Of a DNA stretch of 32,717 nt, positions 18,793 to 27,934 are shown piece by piece. The stretch comes from Acidilobaceae archaeon. GTDB taxonomy: Archaea > Thermoproteota > Thermoprotei_A > Sulfolobales > Acidilobaceae. Position 1 is the first letter of the stretch; the number at the start of each line of letters is the position of its first letter. Location: the NCBI GenBank assembly GCA_026995555.1, contig JALWOJ010000168.1, forward strand, positions 19,416 to 52,132. The letters run 5' to 3'. The notes below the pieces were generated by a model. It saw only the letters and a list, made by a program, of their open reading frames with translations. It did no database searches and was not told where the DNA came from. Both the position numbers and the translations under genes were made by a program.

Positions 18793-20182
18793 CCTAACTG
18801 GAGTTAGGGAATATACTAGGATTACTGAAATCAAAGGGCCATTGCTCATAGTTGAAGGAGTCTCTAGAGTTGCCTACGATGAAATAGTTGAAGTCGAGCT
18901 TTCCACGGGAGAGAAAAGGAGGGGTAGGGTCCTAGAGGTTAATAGAAATATTGCTGTAGTTCAAGTCTTTGAGGGCACTACCGGTATCACTACAACTGGG
19001 ACTAAAGTTAGGTTCTTAGGGAGACCTCTTGAGATACCATTAAGCGAGGATATGTTGGGCAGAGTCTTCAATGGTTTGGGCGAACCCATTGATGGCGGTC
19101 CACCCATAATTGCTGAGGAGAAAAGAGATGTTAATGGAGCACCTTTAAATCCTGCTGAGAGAGACTACCCTGAAGACTTCATACAGACCGGTGTGAGTGC
19201 AATAGATGGTATGAACACTCTAGTCAGAGGACAGAAGCTACCAATATTCAGTGGCAGCGGCTTACCTCACAACATTTTGGCTGCTCAGATAGCTAGGCAG
19301 GCAACTGTTAGAGGCGAGGAGGAAGAGTTTGCAGTTGTCTTTGCCGCAATAGGCATAAAGTATGATGATTACTACTTCTTTAAAAAGTTTTTCGAAGAGA
19401 CTGGAGCCCTTAACAGGGTAGCTATGTTTGTGAACCTAGCTGATGAGCCAGCCATGATTAGGCTAGTTACCCCGCGAACTGCACTAACATTAGCGGAATA
19501 TCTAGCTTACGAGAGAGACATGCATGTTTTGGTGATACTTACTGACATGACAAATTATGCAGAAGCCCTTAGAGAGATAAGTGCTGCAAGAGAAGAGGTT
19601 CCAGGCAGACAGGGATATCCCGGTTACCTTTATAGTGACCTGGCCAGCATCTATGAGAGGGCAGGAAGAGTTAAAGGCAAGAAGGGTAGCATAACGCAGA
19701 TGCCTATACTTACTATGCCTAACGACGATATAACGCATCCTATACCAGATTTGACAGGATATATAACTGAAGGGCAGATAGTTTTGAGCAGAGAATTATA
19801 TAACAGGGGCATTTATCCACCGATAAATGTCTTGATGAGCCTTTCAAGACTTATGAAGGAAGGGATAGGTCCTGGAAAGCCTAGAGAAGATCATGCCGAG
19901 GTTAGTAACCAGTTGTATGCGGCATACAGCAGGGGGGTAGAGCTTAGAAGTCTAGCTGCCGTTGTTGGAGAGGAGAGCCTAAGTAAAACTGAAAGACTTT
20001 ATTTGAAGTTTGCAGATGAATTTGAAAGAAAATTCCTAAGCCAGGGCACTAGAGAGAATAGAGATATAGAGAAGACGTTAGATCTGGCATGGGAGGTTCT
20101 ATCAATCTTACCCGAGGAGGAGCTCACAAACATAAGGGAAGAGTATGTTAGAAAGTATCATCCAAAGTATAAAGGGGGTTAA
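18785..20182 (+). CDS. atpB: A-type ATP synthase subunit B
   Basis: 465 aa. Starts with an 8-bp overlap of atp[70 protein letters not shown]. Confidence 0.97.
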   Translation: MASLTGVREYTRITEIKGPLLIVEGVSRVAYDEIVEVELSTGEKRRGRVLEVNRNIAVVQVFEGTTGITTTGTKVRFLGRPLEIPLSEDMLGRVFNGLGEPIDGGPPIIAEEKRDVNGAPLNPAERDYPEDFIQTGVSAIDGMNTLVRGQKLPIFSGSGLPHNILAAQIARQATVRGEEEEFAVVFAAIGIKYDDYYFFKKFFEETGALNRVAMFVNLADEPAMIRLVTPRTALTLAEYLAYERDMHVLVILTDMTNYAEALREISAAREEVPGRQGYPGYLYSDLASIYERAGRVKGKKGSITQMPILTMPNDDITHPIPDLTGYITEGQIVLSRELYNRGIYPPINVLMSLSRLMKEGIGPGKPREDHAEVSNQLYAAYSRGVELRSLAAVVGEESLSKTERLYLKFADEFERKFLSQGTRENRDIEKTLDLAWEVLSILPEEELTNIREEYVRKYHPKYKGG

Positions 20183-20186
20183 TTTT

Positions 20187-21059
20187 TTGGAGCAGTTTCC
20201 AAAACCTCTCCTCAATGCCCTAAAAGAGGTACGCAAGGAGAGAGTTCGTGGAGCCGCCTGGTGCGCACTTAGAATAATTGAAGGTCTCCTAGATTCTTTA
20301 TCCGCAGGCAGTAAACTTTGTGGGATATCCGAAAAAGTATATAATGCAATAATAGAGGCCAATCCTTCTATGTCTAGCCTATACTGGGTGGCTATGACCT
20401 TTAAGAGAGGCTGCGAACTGGGAGATCCGGAGACCTATCTAAGAAGACTTCTCTTTGAGGTCTCTGAAGCTAGAAAAAGGATCCCCGATAATTCTTTGGG
20501 TATTCTGAAAAAAGGGTCCAGGATCATGACCATAAGTTACAGTAGTAACGTTGAGCTTGTCCTGAGGAATGCTTTTAGAAGGAAACTTTTAGAGGAAGTT
20601 ATAGCTCTGGAGTCAAGACCTGGAGGTGAAGGAATAAGACTTGCCCAAAGCCTGAAAGAGTTTGGAATTAACGTCAAGGTCATCCCGGACAGTACAATGC
20701 ATATATACATAAAAGATATAGATTTTGTTATGTCAGGGGCTGATACCATAACTAATGATGGTTGTCTTGTGCATAAAGTGGGTACTCAACTCCTAGCTAG
20801 AGTAGCTGCAAGAGAAGATGTACCTTTTATTGTTGTCTTTGAACCATTCAAAATAAACATGAGGTTGGACTGTTCAACAGCGCCTATAATCGAAAGAAGT
20901 TTTGAAATCGAAGGCTGGAAGAGCGAGGTCTATCCTCTTTTCGATATAACAACACCTGATCTCATATCAAAAGGGATAACGAGTGAGGGAATTTTTTCTT
21001 GGAGTGTAGATGAACTGAATAAAATAGCTGAGACCTTCTTAAAAAGGATCTTCGGCTAA
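20187..21059 (+). CDS. eIF-2B alpha/beta/delta-family protein (eIF2B-like or ribose-1,5-bisphosphate isomerase-like)
   Basis: GADTITNDGCLVHKVGTQLLARVAAREDVPFIVVFEPFK and FDITTPDLI are typical of the family. The ORF-track start (20145) lies inside atpB. TTG at 20187 (EQFPKPLLNAL) with upstream AAAGGGGG is the better start. Confidence 0.8.
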   Translation: MEQFPKPLLNALKEVRKERVRGAAWCALRIIEGLLDSLSAGSKLCGISEKVYNAIIEANPSMSSLYWVAMTFKRGCELGDPETYLRRLLFEVSEARKRIPDNSLGILKKGSRIMTISYSSNVELVLRNAFRRKLLEEVIALESRPGGEGIRLAQSLKEFGINVKVIPDSTMHIYIKDIDFVMSGADTITNDGCLVHKVGTQLLARVAAREDVPFIVVFEPFKINMRLDCSTAPIIERSFEIEGWKSEVYPLFDITTPDLISKGITSEGIFSWSVDELNKIAETFLKRIFG

Positions 21060-21085
21060 GATATTTCATAACTTGTTATCTTAAT

Positions 21086-21733
21086 TTAACATATTTTGCT
21101 GATCATTTTCTCTAATCTCTCCATTATTTTTTCACTAGTCTCTTCGATACTTAACTCCTTGGAGTTTACAACCTCGTTTATTATAATGAGATTGATCTTT
21201 TCGTTTACAAACCCCTTAAAAACTTTGTCGAAAGTCTCAAGTATTTTATATAACTCATTTTTTGTCTCATAGTACTCCTTAACCTTTCTTTCTCTAATTC
21301 TTCGAAGGGCTACATCGACATCTATCTTCAAATATATTACAACGTTTGGAGTTAATGCCCATTTATTCAAGTTCATGATCCAATCAATACCAACGTCCTT
21401 TCCTTGATATGCAAGACTCGAATACAGATATCTGTCGCTAACAACTATGTACCCTCTTTCTAGAGCACCCTTAATACCCTTTCTTCCAGGCAATGATGAA
21501 TCCTCAAAACAGTGCCAGTACCTGTCGGCTGCAAAGAGTAAAGAAAGAAGCTTTGGATCAGGTCTTTTTGTCTTTAAAAGCTCTCTTATTATCCTACCTA
21601 TAGGACCATTAGTAGGTTCCTTAGTATACACGACCTTACATCCCTTCTCCTTGAGCTTTTCAACTAATAATTTGGAATGCGTCGTTATCCCGCTTCCATC
21701 AATTCCTTCTAAGACTATAAACAAACCTTTCAT
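21086..21733 (-). CDS. tmk: Thymidylate kinase family protein with atypical P-loop
   Basis: Likely start is ATG at 21733 (MKGLFIVLEGIDGSGITTHSKLLVEKL), not 21847. DR(Y) motif VVSDRYLYSSLAYQG and PNVVIYLKIDVDVALRRI are standard TMPK features. Confidence 0.85.
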   Translation of the reverse strand: MKGLFIVLEGIDGSGITTHSKLLVEKLKEKGCKVVYTKEPTNGPIGRIIRELLKTKRPDPKLLSLLFAADRYWHCFEDSSLPGRKGIKGALERGYIVVSDRYLYSSLAYQGKDVGIDWIMNLNKWALTPNVVIYLKIDVDVALRRIRERKVKEYYETKNELYKILETFDKVFKGFVNEKINLIIINEVVNSKELSIEETSEKIMERLEKMISKIC

Positions 21734-21822
21734 ATAAATGATCCCCAAACTATACTGATATGTAAATACAAAAATAAAGTATAAATGGACCACTCGAATC
21801 ATTAAGAGAGGAAGAGTGAAAA

Positions 21823-22974
21823 TTGGTCGGAATAGCTGATCTTCCACTTCATAAGGGTAAGGTACCTCCTTGGATGTTAAAGCTTATGGAGAAAATGAGC
21901 GAATCTATCCTTAAAGTCTTAGTTGAAATGTACGGACCTGATGCGGTACTTAAAGGTCTTTCTGACCCCTTTTGGTTTCAAGCATTTAATAACGTTATAG
22001 GGATGGACTGGGACAGCAGCGGCTCGACAACCGTCTTAACTGGAATATTGAAAACTGTAACTTGGAGAAACCCTGAGTTAGGCATTATAGTTCTGGGTGG
22101 GAAGGGTGAGAAGGCCAAAGAAGTGCCTGAGGAAGTTAAAAGGATTCCAAATATATTCAAAATAGATCCCGAGAAAATAGTTAAATATAGCAAGCTTGCA
22201 GCAAGGGTAGACACCTCATTCCTACAGGATGGCTATGAACTTTATCATCATTCTGTGATAATATCTGAGTCTGGCAAAATCATTGTGATTCAACAGGGTA
22301 TGAATCTACACAACAAATTGGCAAGAAGGTATCATATTGATAGGTTTTCTGTTGAAGAACCTCATAGTGCCATAGCGGGCTTTACATCAAATCCTATACT
22401 TAATGCTACTTTAGCCGAGAGCCGTGAGGCCAGAAAAACTTACATAGATATCATATCAGACGGACCTAAGAAAATAATAAAAATGCTCGCGGAGACTAAT
22501 CGAATACTTAAAGGTATTCCAACTCTTGAGTCTTTCTTAAAAAATAATGATGAGAATAAACTTCCAAAGAGACAGCAAAAACCCTATTATAAACCAATAC
22601 AACCTAGTCCACAGTTAAGAAAGGCTCTGGAAGACCTCTCAAATTTCTCACCAAGTAATGATATAGAATTATGTCTAGCGCCTGGATTAGGACCTAAAGT
22701 GATTAGAGCCCTAGCTTTAATAGCAGATTTAATATACAACATTCCAACGAGCACAAAAGACTCGCTGACTCATCCTCTCGACCCGTTTGCTTATGCCTAT
22801 GCCGTAGGCGGTAAGGATAGGGTGCCTTACCCTTATAATAGGAAGACTGTTGAAAAAGTTGTCCTTACTCTAGAGGAGGCTGTTGAACTTGCTAAACTTG
22901 GTAAAAAAGAAAAGCTAAGGGTCATATTAAGACTCAGGAGGTTGTTGGACAGGATAAGGTACTTAGATTCTTAG
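21823..22974 (+). CDS. DUF763 family protein
   Basis: 383 aa, TTG start. MVGIADLPLHKGKVPPWMLKLM... and long central QQGMNL..ARRYH and ...PHSAIAGF... blocks recognised as DUF763. Confidence 0.85.
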   Translation: MVGIADLPLHKGKVPPWMLKLMEKMSESILKVLVEMYGPDAVLKGLSDPFWFQAFNNVIGMDWDSSGSTTVLTGILKTVTWRNPELGIIVLGGKGEKAKEVPEEVKRIPNIFKIDPEKIVKYSKLAARVDTSFLQDGYELYHHSVIISESGKIIVIQQGMNLHNKLARRYHIDRFSVEEPHSAIAGFTSNPILNATLAESREARKTYIDIISDGPKKIIKMLAETNRILKGIPTLESFLKNNDENKLPKRQQKPYYKPIQPSPQLRKALEDLSNFSPSNDIELCLAPGLGPKVIRALALIADLIYNIPTSTKDSLTHPLDPFAYAYAVGGKDRVPYPYNRKTVEKVVLTLEEAVELAKLGKKEKLRVILRLRRLLDRIRYLDS

Positions 22975-23774
22975 GCTGACAGGAAGCCTCCATCTACAGG
23001 AATTAGAGCGCCATGAACATAAGAGGCCAGATCGCTCGCTAGAAAGAGTACAACTCTTGCTACTTCGTCAGGATCGCCCATTCTTCCTAAAGGGAGTCTC
23101 GTCATAAAGTTTATGCCCGTTTTTATTATATCAATCTTGAGCTTAATTATTGCTTCTTTCCTTAACCTCTCAGTCCCTGGCGTTTTAATTCCTCCTGGAA
23201 CAACAGCATTCACTCTGAATCCTAGCTTTCCATATTCTTTGGCTAGGGCTCTTGTTAGGGCAAGGATCCCTGCCTTACTTATATCATAATGAACAAGGCC
23301 TTTGGCAAAAGGCATAATGGCCTCTATAGAACCTACATTTATTATTACGCCACCTTTATTTCCCCTTCTTTTTATCATATGTTGTGACATCCAAAAAGCC
23401 GAATATAAGTTGACCTTCATTATGAAATCTAGAAAGTTTTCGTCAACCTCCCTAAAGTCCTTAAATATGTAGACTCCGGCGTTATTAATGAGTATGTCCG
23501 GTTCCTTATCCTCTAGTTCGTTCCACAGTGAGTCGATCTCATCCTTTTTCGAGAGATCTTTCTTAAAGGAGAGAACTTCAACATTAAATACATTTTTTAT
23601 TTCTCGTTCTAAAGATCTTAAGCCTTCTTCATTTATGTCAACAATATAAAGGTCTGAACCAGCTTCAGCAAACCTAAGTGCTATGGCTCTACCTATTCCA
23701 GCAGCCGCTCCAGTTATCAAAGAAACCTTTCCCTTTAAGGATATAAGTTCCGATAAGGAAGGTCTGCTTACCAT
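22971..23774 (-). CDS. Short-chain dehydrogenase/reductase (SDR)
   Basis: 267 aa. TGAAAGIGRAIALRFAEAG, NNAGVY, catalytic HYDISKAG, RVNAVVPGGIKTPG, C-terminal HGALIPVDGG. Converges on DUF763 with a 4-nt overlap. Confidence 0.92.
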   Translation of the reverse strand: MVSRPSLSELISLKGKVSLITGAAAGIGRAIALRFAEAGSDLYIVDINEEGLRSLEREIKNVFNVEVLSFKKDLSKKDEIDSLWNELEDKEPDILINNAGVYIFKDFREVDENFLDFIMKVNLYSAFWMSQHMIKRRGNKGGVIINVGSIEAIMPFAKGLVHYDISKAGILALTRALAKEYGKLGFRVNAVVPGGIKTPGTERLRKEAIIKLKIDIIKTGINFMTRLPLGRMGDPDEVARVVLFLASDLASYVHGALIPVDGGFLSA

Positions 23775-23887
23775 AGATCACACCTCAAAATTAGACTTGT
23801 CTATGAGGGTTTATCTCCTTATATTGAAGGATGTAGAAAATGTTTAAAAGAGTTCAAGATCCAATTTCATCCATGGCGGGGTAACCT

Positions 23888-24056
23888 AGCGGGGTAGGGT
23901 AGCCTGGTAGCCCGCGGGAGGAGTGGGGCTTGGCCCCCTACCCGCGAAGCTCATAAGAGGCCCCCAGAAAGACCGACTGGGGGCGGCCTCGGAGACACAC
24001 CGAATAATTTCGGGTCGATCCCGAGGTCGGTGGTTCAAATCCACCCCCCGCTACCA
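23888..24056 (+). tRNA. Initiator tRNA-Met(CAT) with two candidate introns, CCA encoded
   Basis: Exon 1 AGCGGGGTAGGGTAGCCTGGTAGCCCGCGGG (23888-23918); middle exon GCTCATAA (23949-23956); exon 3 TCCCGAGGTCGGTGGTTCAAATCCACCCCCCGCTA (24019-24053) plus CCA. AGCGGGG/CCCCGCT gives the A1-U72 pair typical of archaeal initiators. Exons sum to 74 nt; candidate introns are about 30 and 62 nt. Confidence 0.85.
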
Positions 24057-24078
24057 TGTGGGGGCCCCGCCGCCATGT

Positions 24079-24861
24079 CTACTTCTTTTTACTTTCAAGA
24101 ACCTTGTTAGCCAGTTCCTGACCTCTAGGCACCCATGCCCCTAACCTTCTGGCATTTTCGATTATCCTTTCAAGAACTCTAATTCTCGCACCTCTACCTA
24201 TACATTGAGGATGAAACGTCAGAGCAACATAACCTGAAACCTCACTTGCATATTTTAGCTCTTCTAGCCACATCTTGAGGAGATCTTCAGGTGTAATACA
24301 CCTATTTGACTCCAAATAAACCCAGTCATCTAGTCTCCAATCAACAGGAAGTTCAACGACTTTTTTGTTTTCAATTTCAATTACATAAGGCCTTTCGTCG
24401 TCCATTAGACTACTATCATATAGAAAGTTATTATTCACAATATTATCTATTGTGTTGAAGCTAAACCTCCAATAAGGAGCTCTAAATCCTCTTGGCCTTT
24501 CACCCACAACTCTCTCTAGCGCAGCTACCATTTTCTTAAATACAGATAGCTCCTCATAATAGCTAAGCCTGTCCAATCTCTCATGCATATATCCGTGAGC
24601 GGCTATCTCATGACCTCTTCTCTTAATTTCTGATACCAGATATGGATACTTTTCTGCAACCCATCCAGGAACGAAGAACGTCGTCTTTAGACCAAATATG
24701 TCCAACGCTTCTAAAACTTTCTTAAGACCTATCCTCTCTGTAAATCTACCTCTGCTTAATGATATAGGCTCTTCTCCTCTAAGCCTCTCAGCCGAATCAA
24801 CGTCCAGATCAAACGTGAGGAAAAGGACAAAACGATATCCTTCAGGAATGAGGTCCAGCAA
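24079..24861 (-). CDS. Polysaccharide deacetylase (NodB-homology) family protein
   Basis: 260 aa. LTFDLDVDSAE, KTTFFVPGWVAEKYP, GHEIAAHGYMHERLD, RGFRAPYWRFSFNT. Confidence 0.9.
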   Translation of the reverse strand: MLDLIPEGYRFVLFLTFDLDVDSAERLRGEEPISLSRGRFTERIGLKKVLEALDIFGLKTTFFVPGWVAEKYPYLVSEIKRRGHEIAAHGYMHERLDRLSYYEELSVFKKMVAALERVVGERPRGFRAPYWRFSFNTIDNIVNNNFLYDSSLMDDERPYVIEIENKKVVELPVDWRLDDWVYLESNRCITPEDLLKMWLEELKYASEVSGYVALTFHPQCIGRGARIRVLERIIENARRLGAWVPRGQELANKVLESKKK

Positions 24862-24915
24862 GGTGTGCCCTAAATCAGAGATTTAAGCCTTTTAATTATA
24901 AACTTTAACTTTTAA

Positions 24916-25194
24916 TTACGCTCTTCTATGAACAGCCTCTACTTCCACTTCCTCCACTTCATCCAAAGACTTTATTATCTGTTCTAGTCTTTCCGTACCG
25001 CCTTCTACATCCTCTGGCATCTCAACTATTAACTTAAGGGCTTTTAAACCAAATGCTATAGGCTCTTCCCCGGAACTCCTTATAGAATATCCCTCAGGTA
25101 GCTTTGACGAAATCTTCTCTTTCAATTCATTGAGATCGATATCCAGAGAAGACGGAAACACCTTCATTATAACTAACACATTAGCCATATGCAT
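24916..25194 (-). CDS. Translation elongation factor 1-beta (aEF1B)
   Basis: MANVLVIMKVFPSSLDIDLNELKEKISSKLPEGYSIRSSGEEPIAFGLKALKLIVEMPEDVEGGTERLEQIIKSLDEVEEVEVEAVHRRA. Start at MHM/M (25194 or 25188), not 25218. Confidence 0.92.
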   Translation of the reverse strand: MHMANVLVIMKVFPSSLDIDLNELKEKISSKLPEGYSIRSSGEEPIAFGLKALKLIVEMPEDVEGGTERLEQIIKSLDEVEEVEVEAVHRRA

Positions 25195-25198
25195 CACC

Positions 25199-25420
25199 TT
25201 AAGGCCCTTCAAATCCACAGTACGGACACTTATAAGGAGTGCCTTGTCTTCTACATCTCTGGCATCTCCAGATTATGGCTTTTCCGCAGTTAGGACAGTA
25301 AAAGACAGTAGCCTTCTCTCCAGGATGAATTATTCTACCGCAACTTGAACATATGGGAGGCTGAATTGGATCGTAAACATCTATTCTTCTCGGCGTTACT
25401 GCAGCCACTCCTTTCCACAC
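25199..25420 (-). CDS. Small archaeal zinc-ribbon protein (HVO_2753-like)
   Basis: [50 protein letters not shown]: four CxxC knuckles. Directly upstream of aEF1B. Confidence 0.85.
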   Translation of the reverse strand: MWKGVAAVTPRRIDVYDPIQPPICSSCGRIIHPGEKATVFYCPNCGKAIIWRCQRCRRQGTPYKCPYCGFEGP

Positions 25421-25541
25421 CCCTGAGCTCTGAAGAATTTTGAGACTTAAATTAATTCTTATCCTCTTATTCTACAGTCTTTCAAGCTAGAAAAGCAGAG
25501 ATTAACGAAACTATTGGAATACTAACAAAGCCTATCTAAAA

Positions 25542-25892
25542 CTAAACCTTAATTATCCTCGATATCTTTTTTAACCTTTCTACTTTATCTAGGATTTTTT
25601 CTTTAATTGTTTCGATGTTATTGGATATAATAAAAAGTCCTTTAGGATCTAGGAGGGATTCGTGACAGGTTCTAGGACTAGTAGTAATTTTAATGATTAG
25701 ATTATCGTTGCTACCACTGAATATATAAAGGAAGAAAACGAAACCTTTGGCATCAACACTTATCTCTACACACTCTCCCAAAGAGGAAGGTTTAGTAACC
25801 TTAAATCCTCTCTCTCTAAGAAACTCTACGAGAGACTTAACATTGTCCATGAGAGAGCTACTCATGTCGACATCGCCCAATAGTCTTTTCAA
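25542..25892 (-). CDS. Hypothetical protein
   Basis: 116-aa ORF, MKRLLGDVDMSSSLMDNVKSLVEFLRERGFKVTKPSSLGECVEIS... Fills the gap with plausible codon usage. No family recognised. Confidence 0.55.
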   Translation of the reverse strand: MKRLLGDVDMSSSLMDNVKSLVEFLRERGFKVTKPSSLGECVEISVDAKGFVFFLYIFSGSNDNLIIKITTSPRTCHESLLDPKGLFIISNNIETIKEKILDKVERLKKISRIIKV

Positions 25893-25928
25893 AATTTAAC
25901 TTTATGAACCTTTTCTTTAAAAGATCCC

Positions 25929-26858
25929 TTGGTGAAAAGTTTAGTGAAGTGTAGAGAGCTAAAAATTAGTTCTCTAGGCTATTCAACAATGGAAAACATA
26001 CCAATATATCACTTTGATCCTGGTCATACGGCCTTAAGGCTGATAAGCGTTCCTTTATTCAAGATACCCATAAACTTTCCTACAGATTTTCTCGAAAATC
26101 TTAACAGAGATCCCTCCGCCTACTCCTACAAATGTGTCGATATAACTGACCTTATTGAGCTGGCTAAGAGGTGGAGCGTTAGAGCTATTTTTCTTGATGG
26201 AATAGAACCACTCTCTATTCCCTACATAGACGTTTGCTTAAAAGAGTTAAAAGATGTAGGATTTCATGTGGGAGCCAGAACTCAAGGTGTCATCTCTTCT
26301 AAGACAGTTATGGAACTTGTTGATAACTCTATTCTCGACTTTCTCTTAGTTGATGTAAGTCCAGAGGGCTATTTTGACGTTGAAACGAAAATAACTGTTT
26401 ATAACTTTCTTCGTGAACTAACTTCCACAGATCTACATGTCGAAGTAGTTGTTCATATGGATGTGGAAAAGCCTCCACTTTTAGTGCCAATCATAAATAA
26501 TATAAGGAAAAGGAACATACCCCTGCATATAAAGGTTTATAATCCTAAAGGATTGGGATATAATCCCTTTTTAAAACTAACTTCAAGGAGCTTAGACTAT
26601 GTGTATGTACATGCGGGCGGTTTTTCCTTGCTCGACACGATATGTCCTAACTGTAAGAACTACATCGCTATAAGAGAAAGGGGTGTTCTGGTTAAACTTG
26701 AGCTTGCAGAAGATCTTAAGTGCCCCAAATGCGGAACACGTATACTTTTTCGGGGAGAAATTTCCAAGATGACCCCGAGAAGAGTGGTTAGAGAAACCAG
26801 AGGTGAGGTTATTTGGTATCATCTGAAGGCACTTCCTCTAAGGATAAGGAACTGTTAA
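25929..26858 (+). CDS. Radical-SAM-like paralogue lacking the CX3CX2C Fe-S motif, with C-terminal zinc ribbon
   Basis: 309 aa. IPIYHFDPGHTALRLISVPLFKIPINFPTDFLENLN aligns by eye with KPLMHFYPGSTVLSISTVGCNFFCKFCQNWEIS of the next gene, without the cysteines. The C-terminal CPNC-x22-CPKC ribbon has the same spacing as the next gene's CPRC-x22-CPRC. Confidence 0.7.
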   Translation: MVKSLVKCRELKISSLGYSTMENIPIYHFDPGHTALRLISVPLFKIPINFPTDFLENLNRDPSAYSYKCVDITDLIELAKRWSVRAIFLDGIEPLSIPYIDVCLKELKDVGFHVGARTQGVISSKTVMELVDNSILDFLLVDVSPEGYFDVETKITVYNFLRELTSTDLHVEVVVHMDVEKPPLLVPIINNIRKRNIPLHIKVYNPKGLGYNPFLKLTSRSLDYVYVHAGGFSLLDTICPNCKNYIAIRERGVLVKLELAEDLKCPKCGTRILFRGEISKMTPRRVVRETRGEVIWYHLKALPLRIRNC

Positions 26859-27934
26859 AGAAACCTTATGTGAGATTAGCCAGATTTTGGGAGCCTTTAA
26901 AAGACAAACCTGGATATGTAAGGTGTAACCTTTGTCATAGAAGGTGTATTATAGCTCCTGGAAAATATGGAGTTTGTGGAGTTCGAAAAAATATAGATGG
27001 GAAACTATATGTCCTTGTTTATGGTTTACTTACCGCTATGAACTTAGACCCGATAGAGAAAAAGCCTTTAATGCATTTCTACCCTGGAAGTACCGTTTTG
27101 AGTATATCTACTGTTGGTTGCAACTTCTTCTGCAAATTCTGTCAAAACTGGGAAATAAGCCAAAGCAGATTGGAAAAAGGGCTTTATGGTGAATATAAAA
27201 GTCCTGAAGAAGTCGTAAAGGCGGCCCTCGAATGGAAAGCTGATGGAATAACTTATACTTATAACGAGCCGACTATTTTTTACGAATTCATGTACGATAC
27301 TGCAAAGCTTGCTAAGGAAAAGGGGCTTTTCAATACGATGGTTACAAACGGATATATGACACCAGAGGCGATTAAAGAACTAGGCCCCTACATGGATGCT
27401 GCTACCGTCGATTTCAAGGGAGGAGGAAATAAAGAGTTCTACAGAAAGTTCATGGGTGTTCCAGATCCAGATCCCATCTTTGACTCAATATTAGAAATGA
27501 AAAGGCAGGGCTGGTGGATAGAAATAACGAATCTTGTCGTTCCAAAAGTTGGTGATAAAGAGGAAGACATTAGAAGACTAGCAAGGTGGATAGTTGAGAA
27601 TCTAGGCGATGAAACTCCTTTTCACTTGCTAAGATTTCATCCTGATTACCTGATGAGAGACTTTCCTGTAACACCGGTCAAAACTCTTGAAAAACTGGCT
27701 AAGATAGCTATGGGTGAAGGCCTAAAGCATGTATATATAGGGAACGTTCCGGGCCATCCATTGGAGAATACATATTGCCCTAGATGTGGATATCCCGTTA
27801 TTGAGAGAATGGGCTTTAGTATAGTAGCTTGGAAATTGAAAAAAGGCAACGTTTGTCCTAGATGCGGATATAAGCTTAATATAAGGGGAGAATATAGAGG
27901 AAAGAACTTGAGATTTCCGCTAAGTTTACTTTAG
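26813..27934 (+). CDS. AmmeMemoRadiSam-system-type radical SAM protein (PflA-like)
   Basis: 373 aa. CNLCHRRC-IIAPGKYGVCGVR, Fe-S motif GCNFFCKFCQNWEIS, TYNEPTIFYEFMYD, C-terminal ribbon CPRCGYPVIERMGF...VCPRCGYKLNIRG. TTG start at 26813 overlaps the upstream gene; GTG near 26869 is an alternative. Confidence 0.9.
   Translation: MVSSEGTSSKDKELLKKPYVRLARFWEPLKDKPGYVRCNLCHRRCIIAPGKYGVCGVRKNIDGKLYVLVYGLLTAMNLDPIEKKPLMHFYPGSTVLSISTVGCNFFCKFCQNWEISQSRLEKGLYGEYKSPEEVVKAALEWKADGITYTYNEPTIFYEFMYDTAKLAKEKGLFNTMVTNGYMTPEAIKELGPYMDAATVDFKGGGNKEFYRKFMGVPDPDPIFDSILEMKRQGWWIEITNLVVPKVGDKEEDIRRLARWIVENLGDETPFHLLRFHPDYLMRDFPVTPVKTLEKLAKIAMGEGLKHVYIGNVPGHPLENTYCPRCGYPVIERMGFSIVAWKLKKGNVCPRCGYKLNIRGEYRGKNLRFPLSLL

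Noticed and set aside
23923-24144. 73-aa ORF across the tRNA-Met locus
   Set aside because: Lies across the intron-containing tRNA and the 3' end of the deacetylase; not a plausible protein.
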